A stretch of 64,000 bases of DNA. Source: Bacteroidota bacterium. GTDB lineage: Bacteria > Bacteroidota > Bacteroidia > Chitinophagales > Chitinophagaceae. This document shows positions 50,388 to 60,719 of this stretch, in pieces. A program made the position numbers and the translations under genes. Each line of letters begins with the position of its first letter. Within the stretch, counting starts at the first letter, position 1. The stretch covers positions 62,001 through 126,000 of the forward strand of contig JAFDXK010000001.1 of assembly GCA_018267965.1 (NCBI GenBank), read 5' to 3'. A model generated the notes under the pieces. The model worked only from the letters and a program-made list of their open reading frames with translations. It did not search any database and was not told where the DNA came from.

Positions 50388-53300
50388 ATGGCTTACAATG
50401 TTTCTCAAAAGCTGCAAGATAATCTTGATGCTATCCGAATAGCGTTGGATTATCAGAACGGTCGCCCGCTTACTGCGGAGGATGTCGCCAGCCTGAAAAA
50501 ATACGCAGGTTTTGGCGGCATCAAGGTCGTTTTATATCCTTACGGAACGCCGGAGGAATGGCAGGCTAATGGGGCTACCAAAGAAGATCTGAAGCACCAC
50601 CAGGGTATAACACAATTACATGAGCTGCTCAGGGAAAACTATGATGATGCAGCCTATAAAGAAATTATCGCTTCATTACGACATAGTGTTTTGACCGCAT
50701 TCTACACACCAGAGGTCGTACCACAAACATTGTATAGCGTGCTTGAAGCGCAAGGCATACAGCCTAAAAGGTTATACGAGCCTTCTGCCGGTTCCGGGGT
50801 ATTTATAAGCGAGGCTGTTACAGCCTTTCCTGAACTGGAACAGATCACCGCAGTAGAAAAGGACAGGCTCACCGGATTAGTGCTTTCTGCGGTTAACAGT
50901 ACGCTCCCTGTTAAAACAGCTACTCACATTACGGGGTTTGAAGAAGCTCCGGTTAGAGATAATGGCGGCTATGACCTTGTAGTAAGCAATATTCCCTTTG
51001 GAAACTTCTCGGTATATGACGAAGCATTTCCAGACAAGGAAATATCTGGCAAAATTCACAACTACTTTTTTGCTAAAGGTTTGGATAAACTGGCCGAAGG
51101 CGGCCTTATGGCATTCATTACGACGGATGCCTTTTTGAATAGCCCTTCTAACCATGCGGCACGGGAATACCTGTTTGAGCGGGCAAACTTCGTGGGCCTG
51201 GCTGTAATGCCGGACAACCTGATGAAAGATACAGGTAATACCGAAGCGCCGAATCACCTGTTAATCGTTCAGAAAAATACAGCAAAGGAAAAGATAAGCT
51301 GGGAAGAAGAATGGCTGAATGAAGTACGTGAGAGGGAGAATGAGTTTGGCCGATTTCCTTATAACTACTTCATATCTACGCATGATCACGATGTTGTCAT
51401 GGGCAATGTGCGTAAGCCCGGAAAAAACCAATACGGCAGGGCTTCAGAAGTAGTATGGCAGGAAGGTGATATTAGCCAGATACGGGATGCCCTTTATGCC
51501 AGCCTTACCCATCAATTACAAAATCGCTTCAACACCGAACTGTTTGAGAAAGCACAAGCACTCGCCCTACCAGTTTCAGAAAACGAAGGCAAAAAGCTGA
51601 CTTACCTGCCTATGCCGGAAAGCAAGGCAGAAGCCCCGTCAGTACAGTTAGGGTTATTTGATACCGCACCGGCAGAACAGATCAACCGGGCAATGGCCTA
51701 TATCAACCCGCTCGATGAAACCATCGTACAAAAAACAACGGCCCGGATTGTCGGTACAATTCGTACCACTGATAAGCCGAGCCACGAAAATGTAGTATTG
51801 CTTACCGCAAAACAGCATAAAAGCAACCGCTTTTTATACAAGCTCTATTCCAACGTCAAAGAAGTAAATCAACTGTCTGTAAACTGGATGGATGCCCGCT
51901 TATTGGGACATGAACTTACAGGTATCTCCAATTACCTTAAACAGTTTGATCACAGTTTCAAATATGAAGGCGATCAGACATTGGAAGGTTTTTTCCGCTT
52001 TGAGCAAAAAACACCACTTCCTTTTATTGGCCTCAAATCTTATTACCAGGAAGGAACATTGGTAGTGCACATGGGCAGCGTTGGAACTATAGGTAGTCCC
52101 GATCCTGAATATAAACAGGCTCTTTTCCAGCCTCTCGGTCTTCAGGGTAATATTCGCTTCTATGAAAGTTACGCTGTATTACGTGACGCTTATCTCGAAT
52201 TATCTGGCAAGGAAGTATCAGGGGAAACCATCACCGATGTTGATAGGGACAGCCTTAACACTACTTATGAAAAGTTCATTGCCGAATACGGGCTTTTAAA
52301 TGGTCCCGACAATCGGAGGCGCATTCTTGAAGATACCGCCTTTGGTGTTATTACGCTTTCCTCGCTCGAACGCAGGGATGGCGAAAGGTTTGTAAAAGCC
52401 GACATTCTTACTCACGCTATTCATCACGTAAAAGAACGGTTCATCACCGATGACCCCATTGAAGCGCTTGCACACAGCCTTAATGATACAGGCAAGGTAG
52501 ATGTAGGGTTTATAAGCGCCGCAATGGGGCTGGAAGAAAACGAGGTGATCGGTCGTCTGGGCAACCATGTGTACCTGAATCCTGCAAGCAATGAATGGGA
52601 AACTGCCGATCAATATTTAAGCGGCAATGTGGTAGAAAAACTAAGACAGGCAGAACATCTGTCTAATGAGTTTTCTGAGAATCCGCAATATAAACGAAGT
52701 ACTGAGGCCATATTAAAAGTGCAGCCGGAGCGTATTCCATTTGAACTACTGGATTTCAATTTAGGTGAACGCTGGATACCCACTTCTTACTATGAGCGTT
52801 TCGCAACAGCACTGTTTGAACAGGACGCTACTATCAATTATTTCGCTTCGCTGGATGCTTTCAAAGTAAGCACCGGGATGAACATTAAAGTATCGAGGGA
52901 ATTTGCTGTTACACCCAAAAGCGGACGCACCACTTACGGCTACACGCTGATGGAACATGCACTGGAGAATACCACTCCCTTCTTTACTTATGAAGTAAAG
53001 GGGCCGAACAATACAACCATCAGGCTGCCGGATAGTGAAGCCATACAGTTGGCTCACCAAAAGATTGAGCAGATCCGAAGCGGTTTTATCAACTGGCTGA
53101 ATGAATTGCCCGATACAGAAAAAAAGCACTTGGAAAATCTGTACAACGATACATTCAACTGCTATGTATTACGGGAGTTCGATGGCACTCACCTGAATTT
53201 TCCGGGACTTGATAAAAAGGCTTTGGGCATTGAAGACCTGTACAGCAGTCAGAAAAATGCAGCATGGCGCATTATACAGAACAGAGGAGCTTTGGTTGAC

Positions 53301-55928
53301 CACGAAGTAGGGTTAGGTAAAACGCTTACCATGATCGTTTCCGCTCAGGAAATGAAACGCTTGGGCATTGTACATAAACCCATGATCGTTGCCCTGAAGG
53401 CAAACGTTAACCAGATTGCCGAAACTTATAAGAAAGCCTATCCAAAGGCCCGCATACTGTTTCCCGGACAAAACGACTTTACACCAGCACAGCGGCTACG
53501 GCTCTTCCATGAAATAAAGAATAACAATTGGGATTGCATCATTCTTACACATGATCAATTCGGAAAAATACCACAGTCACCAGAGATACAAAAAGAAATA
53601 TTCCAGGCAGAGCTTGACAATGTAGAACGTGATCTTGAAACGATCAAAGAGCTTGGCGGTGAAATCTCTAAGAAAATGCTTAAAGGCTTGGAGATACGCA
53701 AAAACAACCTGGAAGGCAAGCTGAAGGGAGTGCTTAAAGATATAGAGGAAAAGAAAGATGCAGGTATCAATTTCAGGGATATGGGTATTGATCACCTCTT
53801 TGTGGATGAATCTCATAAGTATAAAAACCTCACGTTTACAACCCGTCACAACCGGGTTGCAGGCTTAGGCAATATGGAAGGCAGCCAGAAGGCCCTTAAC
53901 ATGCTGTTTGCCGTCCGTGAGTTGCAGAGCCGGTTTAACAGTGACCTGTGCGTAACCTTCCTTTCCGGCACACCCATATCTAATAGCCTTACCGAAATGT
54001 ATTTGCTGTTCAAGTACCTGCGTCCGAAGGAAATGGAGCGTCAGCATATTGAGAATTTTGATGGTTGGGCAGCTGTATTCGCACGTAAGACAACAGACTT
54101 TGAGTTTTCAGTAACCAATGAAATCATAGCTAAAGAACGCTTCAGGCATTTTATCAAAGTGCCGGAATTGGCTTTGTTCTATAATGAAATTACCGACTAC
54201 AAGACAGCGAAGCATATTAACCTTGACAAGCCTGATCTGAATGAAACGTTGGTGAATATAAAACCAACGCCCGAACAAGTCGAGTTCATCAAAAACCTGA
54301 TGCAATTCGCTAAAACAGGTAACGGCGAACTTATTGGACGTGGCAGGCTAACGCCTGAAGAAGATAAAGGCCGGATGCTGATTGCCACCAACTATGCAAA
54401 AAAGATGGCCGCAGACATGCGACTGATTAGTGAATGGAAGTACAGCGACCATCCTGATAACAAGGTAAACGTCAGTGCCCGCAAGATTGCTGAAATCTAT
54501 AAGGAAAGTATGCAGCATAAGGGTACGCAGATTGTGTTCTCCGACATTGGCACGCCTAAACCCAATGACTTCAATATTTACGATGCGCTTAAAGAAAAGC
54601 TCGTGAGGGACTTTGGCATTCCTGAGCGTGAGATCACATTCATACACGACTGGACAGATGCTAAAAAGCCAGATCTGTTCCGAAAAATGAACCGGGGTGA
54701 AATACGCATTCTATTAGGCAGTACCGAAAAGGCAGGCACAGGATTGAACGTTCAGCAGCGTATGGTGGCTATGCACCATCTGGATATTCCCTGGAAACCT
54801 TCTGAGCTGGAGCAACGCAATGGCCGTGGCGCACGCCAGGGCAACCTGATTGCTAAAGAGCATTATGAAAACAAGGTTCGGAACTATGTATATGCCGTGG
54901 AGCAGTCGCTTGATAATTACAAATTCAACCTCTTGAAAAATAAACAGACGTTCATTTCGCAAATGAAAAATTGTGAGCTGAATGTCCGCACTATTGATGA
55001 AGGCGCAATTGATGAAAAGAGCGGGATGAATTTCTCCGAATACATCGCTATTCTCTCCGGTGATACATCGCTGTTAGAAAAATCAAAGCTGGAAAAGAAA
55101 ATAGCTGTAATGGAAAGCCTGAAAGTATCTCATTTCAGGGAAGTGTCCCGTAACAAATACCAGTTGGAAACCTTGCAAAACGAGCAGGCTTCTACAGTCA
55201 AAACACTGGACAAGTTGCGGGCAGATGAAACAGCCTATAAAAGCGTCCTTCAACTGGATAAGGACGGTGTGAAGGTCAATCTCATTAAACTGGATAACAT
55301 CAGTTCATCAGATAGCGAAGCTATCGGCAAGCATATTATCAAACTGTACCAGGACTGGAAACCAACTGATGCTGGAGAGCATACCGCACAGGTAGGTACA
55401 TTATATGGTTTCAACCTGTATATCCGCAGGCAACAGGATGCCTACGAAGAAAATGGCGTTTTTGAGTACCGCTACTCCAATAGCTTCTATGCCCAAAGGG
55501 ACAATGAGGGCATTAAATACACCTATAATAATGGCCTTCCAAATACAGATAATCCTAAGCTGGCCGCAAGACATTTCCTTAATGCCATTGACCGGGTTGA
55601 AAGCCTGAAAGATAAATACGAACATACATTGGCCGACCTGACTACAGCTATCCCGAAACTGGAACAGCTTACTACGAAGCCTTTTTTACAGGAGGTCGAA
55701 TTGTCGCAAATGAAAAGCGAACTGGCTAATCTGGAAAGGCAGATAGCCATTAAAATACAGGAAAACCAACTGAAGCAGCAACAGGTAGCAGAAAACCAGC
55801 CGGGCGAAGTGAGTGAAGTACCTGTCATTCAAATTAACGAAAAACTCAATGGACAAACTGTTCCGAAGGACGTAATACTTGCCACACAACAAATGGCCGA
55901 ACGTCCCCGAAGCAGAATAAGATTATAA
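50388..55928 (+). CDS. Giant methyltransferase-helicase fusion protein (DarB-like)
   Basis: I chose the ATG at 50388, giving 1846 residues. The N-terminal part is a class I SAM-dependent methyltransferase (YEPSAGSGVFI at about residue 130, catalytic motif NIPF at 201-204 in place of NPPY). A middle region of about 500 residues has no clear motif. Then comes a Snf2/superfamily II helicase with GLGKT (975-979), DESH (1140-1143), FLSGTPISNSL and EQRNGRGARQGN. The last 350 residues are largely coiled-coil. The combination resembles the P1 phage DarB-type antirestriction protein and other element-borne methylase-helicases; function is inferred. It lies 38 bases after the DUF1896 gene. Confidence 0.85.
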   Translation: MAYNVSQKLQDNLDAIRIALDYQNGRPLTAEDVASLKKYAGFGGIKVVLYPYGTPEEWQANGATKEDLKHHQGITQLHELLRENYDDAAYKEIIASLRHSVLTAFYTPEVVPQTLYSVLEAQGIQPKRLYEPSAGSGVFISEAVTAFPELEQITAVEKDRLTGLVLSAVNSTLPVKTATHITGFEEAPVRDNGGYDLVVSNIPFGNFSVYDEAFPDKEISGKIHNYFFAKGLDKLAEGGLMAFITTDAFLNSPSNHAAREYLFERANFVGLAVMPDNLMKDTGNTEAPNHLLIVQKNTAKEKISWEEEWLNEVRERENEFGRFPYNYFISTHDHDVVMGNVRKPGKNQYGRASEVVWQEGDISQIRDALYASLTHQLQNRFNTELFEKAQALALPVSENEGKKLTYLPMPESKAEAPSVQLGLFDTAPAEQINRAMAYINPLDETIVQKTTARIVGTIRTTDKPSHENVVLLTAKQHKSNRFLYKLYSNVKEVNQLSVNWMDARLLGHELTGISNYLKQFDHSFKYEGDQTLEGFFRFEQKTPLPFIGLKSYYQEGTLVVHMGSVGTIGSPDPEYKQALFQPLGLQGNIRFYESYAVLRDAYLELSGKEVSGETITDVDRDSLNTTYEKFIAEYGLLNGPDNRRRILEDTAFGVITLSSLERRDGERFVKADILTHAIHHVKERFITDDPIEALAHSLNDTGKVDVGFISAAMGLEENEVIGRLGNHVYLNPASNEWETADQYLSGNVVEKLRQAEHLSNEFSENPQYKRSTEAILKVQPERIPFELLDFNLGERWIPTSYYERFATALFEQDATINYFASLDAFKVSTGMNIKVSREFAVTPKSGRTTYGYTLMEHALENTTPFFTYEVKGPNNTTIRLPDSEAIQLAHQKIEQIRSGFINWLNELPDTEKKHLENLYNDTFNCYVLREFDGTHLNFPGLDKKALGIEDLYSSQKNAAWRIIQNRGALVDHEVGLGKTLTMIVSAQEMKRLGIVHKPMIVALKANVNQIAETYKKAYPKARILFPGQNDFTPAQRLRLFHEIKNNNWDCIILTHDQFGKIPQSPEIQKEIFQAELDNVERDLETIKELGGEISKKMLKGLEIRKNNLEGKLKGVLKDIEEKKDAGINFRDMGIDHLFVDESHKYKNLTFTTRHNRVAGLGNMEGSQKALNMLFAVRELQSRFNSDLCVTFLSGTPISNSLTEMYLLFKYLRPKEMERQHIENFDGWAAVFARKTTDFEFSVTNEIIAKERFRHFIKVPELALFYNEITDYKTAKHINLDKPDLNETLVNIKPTPEQVEFIKNLMQFAKTGNGELIGRGRLTPEEDKGRMLIATNYAKKMAADMRLISEWKYSDHPDNKVNVSARKIAEIYKESMQHKGTQIVFSDIGTPKPNDFNIYDALKEKLVRDFGIPEREITFIHDWTDAKKPDLFRKMNRGEIRILLGSTEKAGTGLNVQQRMVAMHHLDIPWKPSELEQRNGRGARQGNLIAKEHYENKVRNYVYAVEQSLDNYKFNLLKNKQTFISQMKNCELNVRTIDEGAIDEKSGMNFSEYIAILSGDTSLLEKSKLEKKIAVMESLKVSHFREVSRNKYQLETLQNEQASTVKTLDKLRADETAYKSVLQLDKDGVKVNLIKLDNISSSDSEAIGKHIIKLYQDWKPTDAGEHTAQVGTLYGFNLYIRRQQDAYEENGVFEYRYSNSFYAQRDNEGIKYTYNNGLPNTDNPKLAARHFLNAIDRVESLKDKYEHTLADLTTAIPKLEQLTTKPFLQEVELSQMKSELANLERQIAIKIQENQLKQQQVAENQPGEVSEVPVIQINEKLNGQTVPKDVILATQQMAERPRSRIRL

Positions 55929-55948
55929 ACCAATTAAAGGAAATGGTT

Positions 55949-56278
55949 ATGGCAAATAGTGTCTATCAGATCAACAAGGGAATTAACCAGAGCATAGAGT
56001 TCAAGGGTTTGAAAGCGCAGTATATATGGTATCTGGGCGGCGGTGTTGTGGCCCTGCTTATTGTATTTGCGGTAATGTATATCATCGGCTTGCCTACATA
56101 CCTGTGTATCGGCATTATCCTATCCGCAGGAGCATTCCTCATCATGAAGATTTACGCCATGAGCAATAAGTATGGAGAGTATGGCTTAATGAAAGCCCTT
56201 GCCCGTAAGCAGGTCCCGAAGCTCATCAAATCGCGGAGCCGAAAAATTTTTATAGGAACTAAAGAAAAACAATCATGA
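55949..56278 (+). CDS. traF: TraF-like protein (DUF4133)
   Basis: Starting at the ATG at 55949 (GGTTATGG) the protein has 109 residues. It shows the DUF4133 pattern MANSVYQINKGINQSIEFKGLKAQYIWYLGGG, two membrane helices and a basic C-terminus (KLIKSRSRKIFIGT). It is a small inner-membrane part of the transfer channel. Its end overlaps the next gene by 4 bases (ATGA). Confidence 0.85.
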   Translation: MANSVYQINKGINQSIEFKGLKAQYIWYLGGGVVALLIVFAVMYIIGLPTYLCIGIILSAGAFLIMKIYAMSNKYGEYGLMKALARKQVPKLIKSRSRKIFIGTKEKQS

Positions 56279-57102
56279 AAAGAGAATTGCCGGTGTATAG
56301 CATCGAAGGAACCGACTTTGTGGTTGATGCGGCTAACCTACAGCTTAGCGAAAAGGCAAACCCTGAAAACGTAATACCTCTGTCAGACATGCGGGATGTA
56401 GGCGATGGATATGTATTTGACTACAGTCCAAAAGAAAAGAACATACCGATGCTGTTCAGTGATGATACGGATGTAAGAACAGTTAAAATACCTGAGTTGG
56501 TACAGCTTGACCCTGTTGGAATGTCGGAAAAATATGGCTGTTCCATTCAAGAGATGCAGGGTAAAACTGATTTTTCATTGATGGTAGATCAGCAGGCACT
56601 TGGAAGAAGGTTGATGGGACAACTGCCGACTGTAGATATTGCCGGTCACACCTTCTTTGTTGATATCCGCATGGACATGCTTCGTCCTAAAGACGATTTT
56701 CTTTCCAAAGGAATTGTGTTCAGCCAGATTGATCATTTCTATGATGATGACCGTAAAGTTTACACCATTCCTTACAATCCAAAGACGCATGAATTTCAGG
56801 ATCTGGACCACGATAATATCACGTCTATTCCCAAAGACCTTATCGTTATTTCGTTTCCTCACGAAAGCGCATTAGACCCCATAGGATATAACCGGAAAGG
56901 TGGCTGGGATGAAACATACGGATTAAAAGAAACCAATGTAAAATCTCATTTCGAGGCAAAGATGGTTGATTGGAAGGAAACCGGTATCGAAGCAACAATA
57001 CAAGAGAATATTAACAAACAGCATAAGCAACAAAATCAAATCAAGCAAACAGACAAAGAACAAAAAAGCCAAAAACGGCAACGCAGAGGGCCGAAGCTAT
57101 GA
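56275..57102 (+). CDS. Conserved transfer-region protein
   Basis: The 275-residue soluble protein has no signal peptide or membrane helix. Its N-terminus (RELPVYSIEGTDFVVDAANLQLSEKANPENVIPLSDM) and middle (TVDIAGHTFFVDIRMDMLRPKD) resemble a duplicated fold with a shared GTDFVVD / GHTFFVD motif. The C-terminal 30 residues are basic and Gln-rich. The family is not recognised with a name. It is translationally coupled to traF and lies 49 bases before traG. Confidence 0.6.
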   Translation: MKRELPVYSIEGTDFVVDAANLQLSEKANPENVIPLSDMRDVGDGYVFDYSPKEKNIPMLFSDDTDVRTVKIPELVQLDPVGMSEKYGCSIQEMQGKTDFSLMVDQQALGRRLMGQLPTVDIAGHTFFVDIRMDMLRPKDDFLSKGIVFSQIDHFYDDDRKVYTIPYNPKTHEFQDLDHDNITSIPKDLIVISFPHESALDPIGYNRKGGWDETYGLKETNVKSHFEAKMVDWKETGIEATIQENINKQHKQQNQIKQTDKEQKSQKRQRRGPKL

Positions 57103-57151
57103 CATAGCGCTGCCAGAGTGCAGTAAGTGATAACAGGTAAAATAAAGTGAG

Positions 57152-59620
57152 ATGGAAAAAGTGTTGGATGATATATTACCGATCATGGATGTGGAGCATG
57201 ACTGCATCCTGAGTAAGCAAGGCGACGTGACAGTTGTTTTTAAGGCAGACCTGCCCGAAATATTTACCCTTTCCGATCAGGAATATGAAGCCTTTCACCA
57301 GGCATGGATAAAAGCAATTAAGCTGCTTCCCAAATTTAGTGTATTCCACAAACAGGATTGGTTTTTAGAAAGCAGTCATAAACCCGACTTCTCAAAAGAC
57401 GATACCAGTTTCCTTAGCCGGGCCAGCGAACGGTTCTTTAATGAACGTCCTTTTCTCGCTCATACCTGCTACATCATGCTTACCAAAAAGCCGGAAGGCC
57501 GGAAAACAGCCAGTTCGATGTTTTCAAGTCTCCTGCGGAAATCCATAGTGCCAGAAGAAACTTTGAGGCCGCAGATGCTACAGGACTTTCTGGACAGTAC
57601 GGGACAATTCAAGCGGATCATGGAAGATAGCGGGTTTGTGAAGCTAACAAGATTAAGAGAAAAGGAGCTGCGCAGCCATAGCCGCAAAATGGGATTGGTA
57701 GAACAGTATTGCTACCTGTCTGAGCAAAATGATAGTTTCCTGATGGGCGATATCGTTTTTGATGAAGCGATGCGTGTGGGCGATAAATATTGCCAGTTAT
57801 ATACGCTGGGCGATGCAATAGATCTTCCTGCACTATGCGGCAGCCGCATCAATTACGATAAATACAGTACAGACAAAACGAAGTTCAGTGTCGGGTTTGC
57901 TTCTACGTTAGGCCAGCTTTTGCCCTGCAATCACATCTACAATCAATACATCTTTATAGAAGATGCACAGAAAACCATCCAAAAACTGGAGAGTAAAAGG
58001 CTGAGGCTGCAATCCCTTTCTGCATACAGCAGGGAGAATTTAATTGCAAGGGATGCTACCAACGATTTTCTGAATGAAGCCATCAGTCAGCAACGGTTGC
58101 CGGTCAAGGCGCATTTCAACGTGCTTGTATGGACAGACAATAAAGAGGAACTCAAAGACCTGAAGAATATGGTATCCTCTGCACTGGCACAGATGGATGC
58201 AGTAGCCAAACAGGAAACCATTGGCGCTCCGCAGATATTTTGGGCGGGCATTCCTGGGAATGCCGCAGACTTCCCGATGAATGATACGTTTGATACGTTC
58301 GCGGAACAGGGAACCTGCTTCCTAAACCTCGAAACCGGCTACCGATCTTCTTTAAGTCCGGTAGGTATTCGCATGGGCGACCGGCTTACAGGCAAGCCCG
58401 TTCATGTGGACATCAGCGACGAGCCTATGAAAATGGGCATCTGCACAAACAGGAACAAATTTATACTTGGGCCTTCCGGTAGCGGCAAATCATTTTTCAC
58501 CAACCACATGGTACGCAGCTATTATGAGCAAGGTACGCATATCGTACTGGTGGATGTGGGACATAGTTATAAAGGACTTTGCGACATGGTGAAGGGCTAT
58601 TACTTCACTTACAGCGAAGACAATCCCATCCGCTTCAATCCCTTTTACATAGGCGAGGGCGATAGCCTTGATACCGAAAAGAAAGAAAGTATCAAAACAC
58701 TGCTTCTGGCACTGTGGAAGAAGGACGATGAGGCATTCAAGCGGAGCGAATACGTTGCCCTGTCAAATGCCATTGGCGGTTATTACAGTTATCTGGAAAA
58801 AAATGCGGCTGTATTTCCCTGTTTCAACAGTTTCTATGCTTTTCTGCGCGATGAATACACGCAGGTGCTGGAGGGTGACAGGGTAAAAGAAAAGGATTTC
58901 GATATAGACAACTTTCTCTATGTGCTGCGCCCTTACTACGAAGGCGGCGAATTTGATTACCTGCTGAACGCTACCGAAAACCTGAATTTGTTGCAGGAAA
59001 GGTTTATCGTGTTTGAACTGGACAACATTAAGGATCACCCTATCCTGTTTCCGGTGGTAACCATTATCATCATGGAGGTCTTCATCAACAAAATGCGGAA
59101 GATGAAAGGCATCCGCAAAATGATATTGATAGAAGAAGCCTGGAAAGCCTTAATGAAAGAAGGCTTTGCCGAATACATCAAATATCTGTTCAAAACAGTC
59201 CGCAAATTCTTCGGCGAAGCAATCGTGGTAACGCAGGAAGTAGAAGACATCATTTCTTCTCCGGTGGTAAAGCAAGCCATCATCAATAATAGTGATTGCA
59301 AAATCCTGCTCGACCAAAGCAAGTACCAGAACAAATTTGATCAGATACAAGAACTATTGGGGCTAACGGAAAAAGAAAAAGCATTGGTACTCTCGGTCAA
59401 TAAGTCCAATGATCCCGCTAAGAAATATAAAGAAGTATTCATCAGCCTGGGTGGTATGATGAGTAAGGTTTACCGGACAGAAGTAAGTCTTGAAGAATAC
59501 CTCGCATACACTACCGAACAAACAGAGAAGGTAAAGCTGATGGAATACGCTACAAAGTTTGATGGAGACATACGCAAAGGCATTGCGGCAATGGCCGAAG
59601 ACATTAGGAATAAAAGTTAA
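57152..59620 (+). CDS. traG: TraG conjugation ATPase (VirB4-like)
   Basis: The 822-residue protein begins MEKVLDDILPIMDVEHD, the family's usual start, and has a Walker A motif (GPSGSGKSF, from residue about 440) and Walker B-type acidic patch (KMILIEEAWKALM). It is the cytoplasmic ATPase that powers assembly of the mating channel. It is followed 10 bases later by a small gene and then the TraI-like group. Confidence 0.9.
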   Translation: MEKVLDDILPIMDVEHDCILSKQGDVTVVFKADLPEIFTLSDQEYEAFHQAWIKAIKLLPKFSVFHKQDWFLESSHKPDFSKDDTSFLSRASERFFNERPFLAHTCYIMLTKKPEGRKTASSMFSSLLRKSIVPEETLRPQMLQDFLDSTGQFKRIMEDSGFVKLTRLREKELRSHSRKMGLVEQYCYLSEQNDSFLMGDIVFDEAMRVGDKYCQLYTLGDAIDLPALCGSRINYDKYSTDKTKFSVGFASTLGQLLPCNHIYNQYIFIEDAQKTIQKLESKRLRLQSLSAYSRENLIARDATNDFLNEAISQQRLPVKAHFNVLVWTDNKEELKDLKNMVSSALAQMDAVAKQETIGAPQIFWAGIPGNAADFPMNDTFDTFAEQGTCFLNLETGYRSSLSPVGIRMGDRLTGKPVHVDISDEPMKMGICTNRNKFILGPSGSGKSFFTNHMVRSYYEQGTHIVLVDVGHSYKGLCDMVKGYYFTYSEDNPIRFNPFYIGEGDSLDTEKKESIKTLLLALWKKDDEAFKRSEYVALSNAIGGYYSYLEKNAAVFPCFNSFYAFLRDEYTQVLEGDRVKEKDFDIDNFLYVLRPYYEGGEFDYLLNATENLNLLQERFIVFELDNIKDHPILFPVVTIIIMEVFINKMRKMKGIRKMILIEEAWKALMKEGFAEYIKYLFKTVRKFFGEAIVVTQEVEDIISSPVVKQAIINNSDCKILLDQSKYQNKFDQIQELLGLTEKEKALVLSVNKSNDPAKKYKEVFISLGGMMSKVYRTEVSLEEYLAYTTEQTEKVKLMEYATKFDGDIRKGIAAMAEDIRNKS

Positions 59621-59630
59621 AAAACATCCG

Positions 59631-60026
59631 ATGAAACTGAAAAAACTGATACGGGATCTATGCTGCGCAATTAAGGTAATCGTGCATTTCGGCAGGGAGC
59701 ATCATGCCACCATTTCTATGATGCAGGGTATCTATGGAAAACAATCATTGCACAATGATATGGTTACAGGAGTAGATACGATGCTGAGCATAACATCTTG
59801 TGGGAGCTTTTATAAAATCACACGCACCGATTACATCAGCAACATATCTGAGAACGAAGAAACGTGGCTTGCTACTTACGGATGGCATTCTAACGGGCAT
59901 CTGATTGAAATAGGCGGTGATCGGTACTGCATTTTCGATACGGTTTCAAAATCGCTGTACCTCGAAAAGCTAACGGAACAAGGAAAGACAACAATTGAAT
60001 TATTTACTAAAATCTTGAAGCAATGA
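59631..60026 (+). CDS. Small protein after traG
   Basis: The ATG at 59631 gives 131 residues; the longer frame from 59559 overlaps traG and is not used. The protein is soluble (CCAIKVIVHFGREHHATISMMQGIYGKQ, FDTVSKSLYLEKL) with no recognised motif. The end overlaps the next gene by 4 bases (ATGA). It may be a helper of the secreted group downstream. Confidence 0.55.
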   Translation: MKLKKLIRDLCCAIKVIVHFGREHHATISMMQGIYGKQSLHNDMVTGVDTMLSITSCGSFYKITRTDYISNISENEETWLATYGWHSNGHLIEIGGDRYCIFDTVSKSLYLEKLTEQGKTTIELFTKILKQ

Positions 60027-60709
60027 AAAAATATGTAAGAATGATGCTTGTGGCTCTTTGCATTTCCTTCACCGTTCTTCCGGTACAGCAGGCAAATGCT
60101 ACACCCATAGCCATACTGGAGATCATCAAGGCGGCGGTTAAAAAAGTGATAAAGGCGGTTGACTTAAAAATTCAGCGATTGCAGAATAAAACGATCTGGT
60201 TGCAGAATGCTCAGAAGACACTGGAAAACACTTTGTCTAAGTTGAAACTGGATGAAATTTCTGACTGGACGGAAAAGCAAAAAGAACAGTACCGCAAGTA
60301 TTACGACGAGCTGGCACAAGTAAAAGCAATTATCTCCTATTACCAACGCATCCGCGATATTACCAAAAAGCAATTGCGCCTCGTGGACGAATACAACAGG
60401 TCATGGGCACTGATCCGGCAGGACAGCCGCTTTACTGCAAAAGAAGTGGTGTATATGGAAAAGGTGTATTCGGGTATTCTCGATGAGAGCCTAAAGAATA
60501 TTGACCAGATCAATCTCATTATTAAGTCCTTCACCACGAAGATGAGCGATGCGAAAAGGCTGGAGCTGATCAACAATGCAGCCGACCAGGTAGATGCCAA
60601 CTACTCTGATCTGGTACAGTTCAACAGGCAGAACACATTACTAAGCCTTCAGCGTGCTAAGACCGAAACTGAAGTGCAGGCAGTTAAAAAATTATATGGG
60701 CTTCCTTAA
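60023..60709 (+). CDS. TraI-like secreted protein, copy 1 of 3
   Basis: The 228-residue protein has a signal peptide (residues 1-27, ending ANA) followed by a long helical domain (RLQNKTIWLQNAQKTLENTLSKLK, IISYYQRIRDITKKQLRLVDEYNRSW). It shares the order of motifs with the next two proteins (a Y-x-R-x-x-D-I segment, an acidic YMEKVYSGILDESLKNIDQ and a QRAKTETEVQAVKKLYG end). It is probably a periplasmic helical part of the transfer machine. Confidence 0.75.
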   Translation: MKKYVRMMLVALCISFTVLPVQQANATPIAILEIIKAAVKKVIKAVDLKIQRLQNKTIWLQNAQKTLENTLSKLKLDEISDWTEKQKEQYRKYYDELAQVKAIISYYQRIRDITKKQLRLVDEYNRSWALIRQDSRFTAKEVVYMEKVYSGILDESLKNIDQINLIIKSFTTKMSDAKRLELINNAADQVDANYSDLVQFNRQNTLLSLQRAKTETEVQAVKKLYGLP

Positions 60710-60719
60710 ATCAATACGT

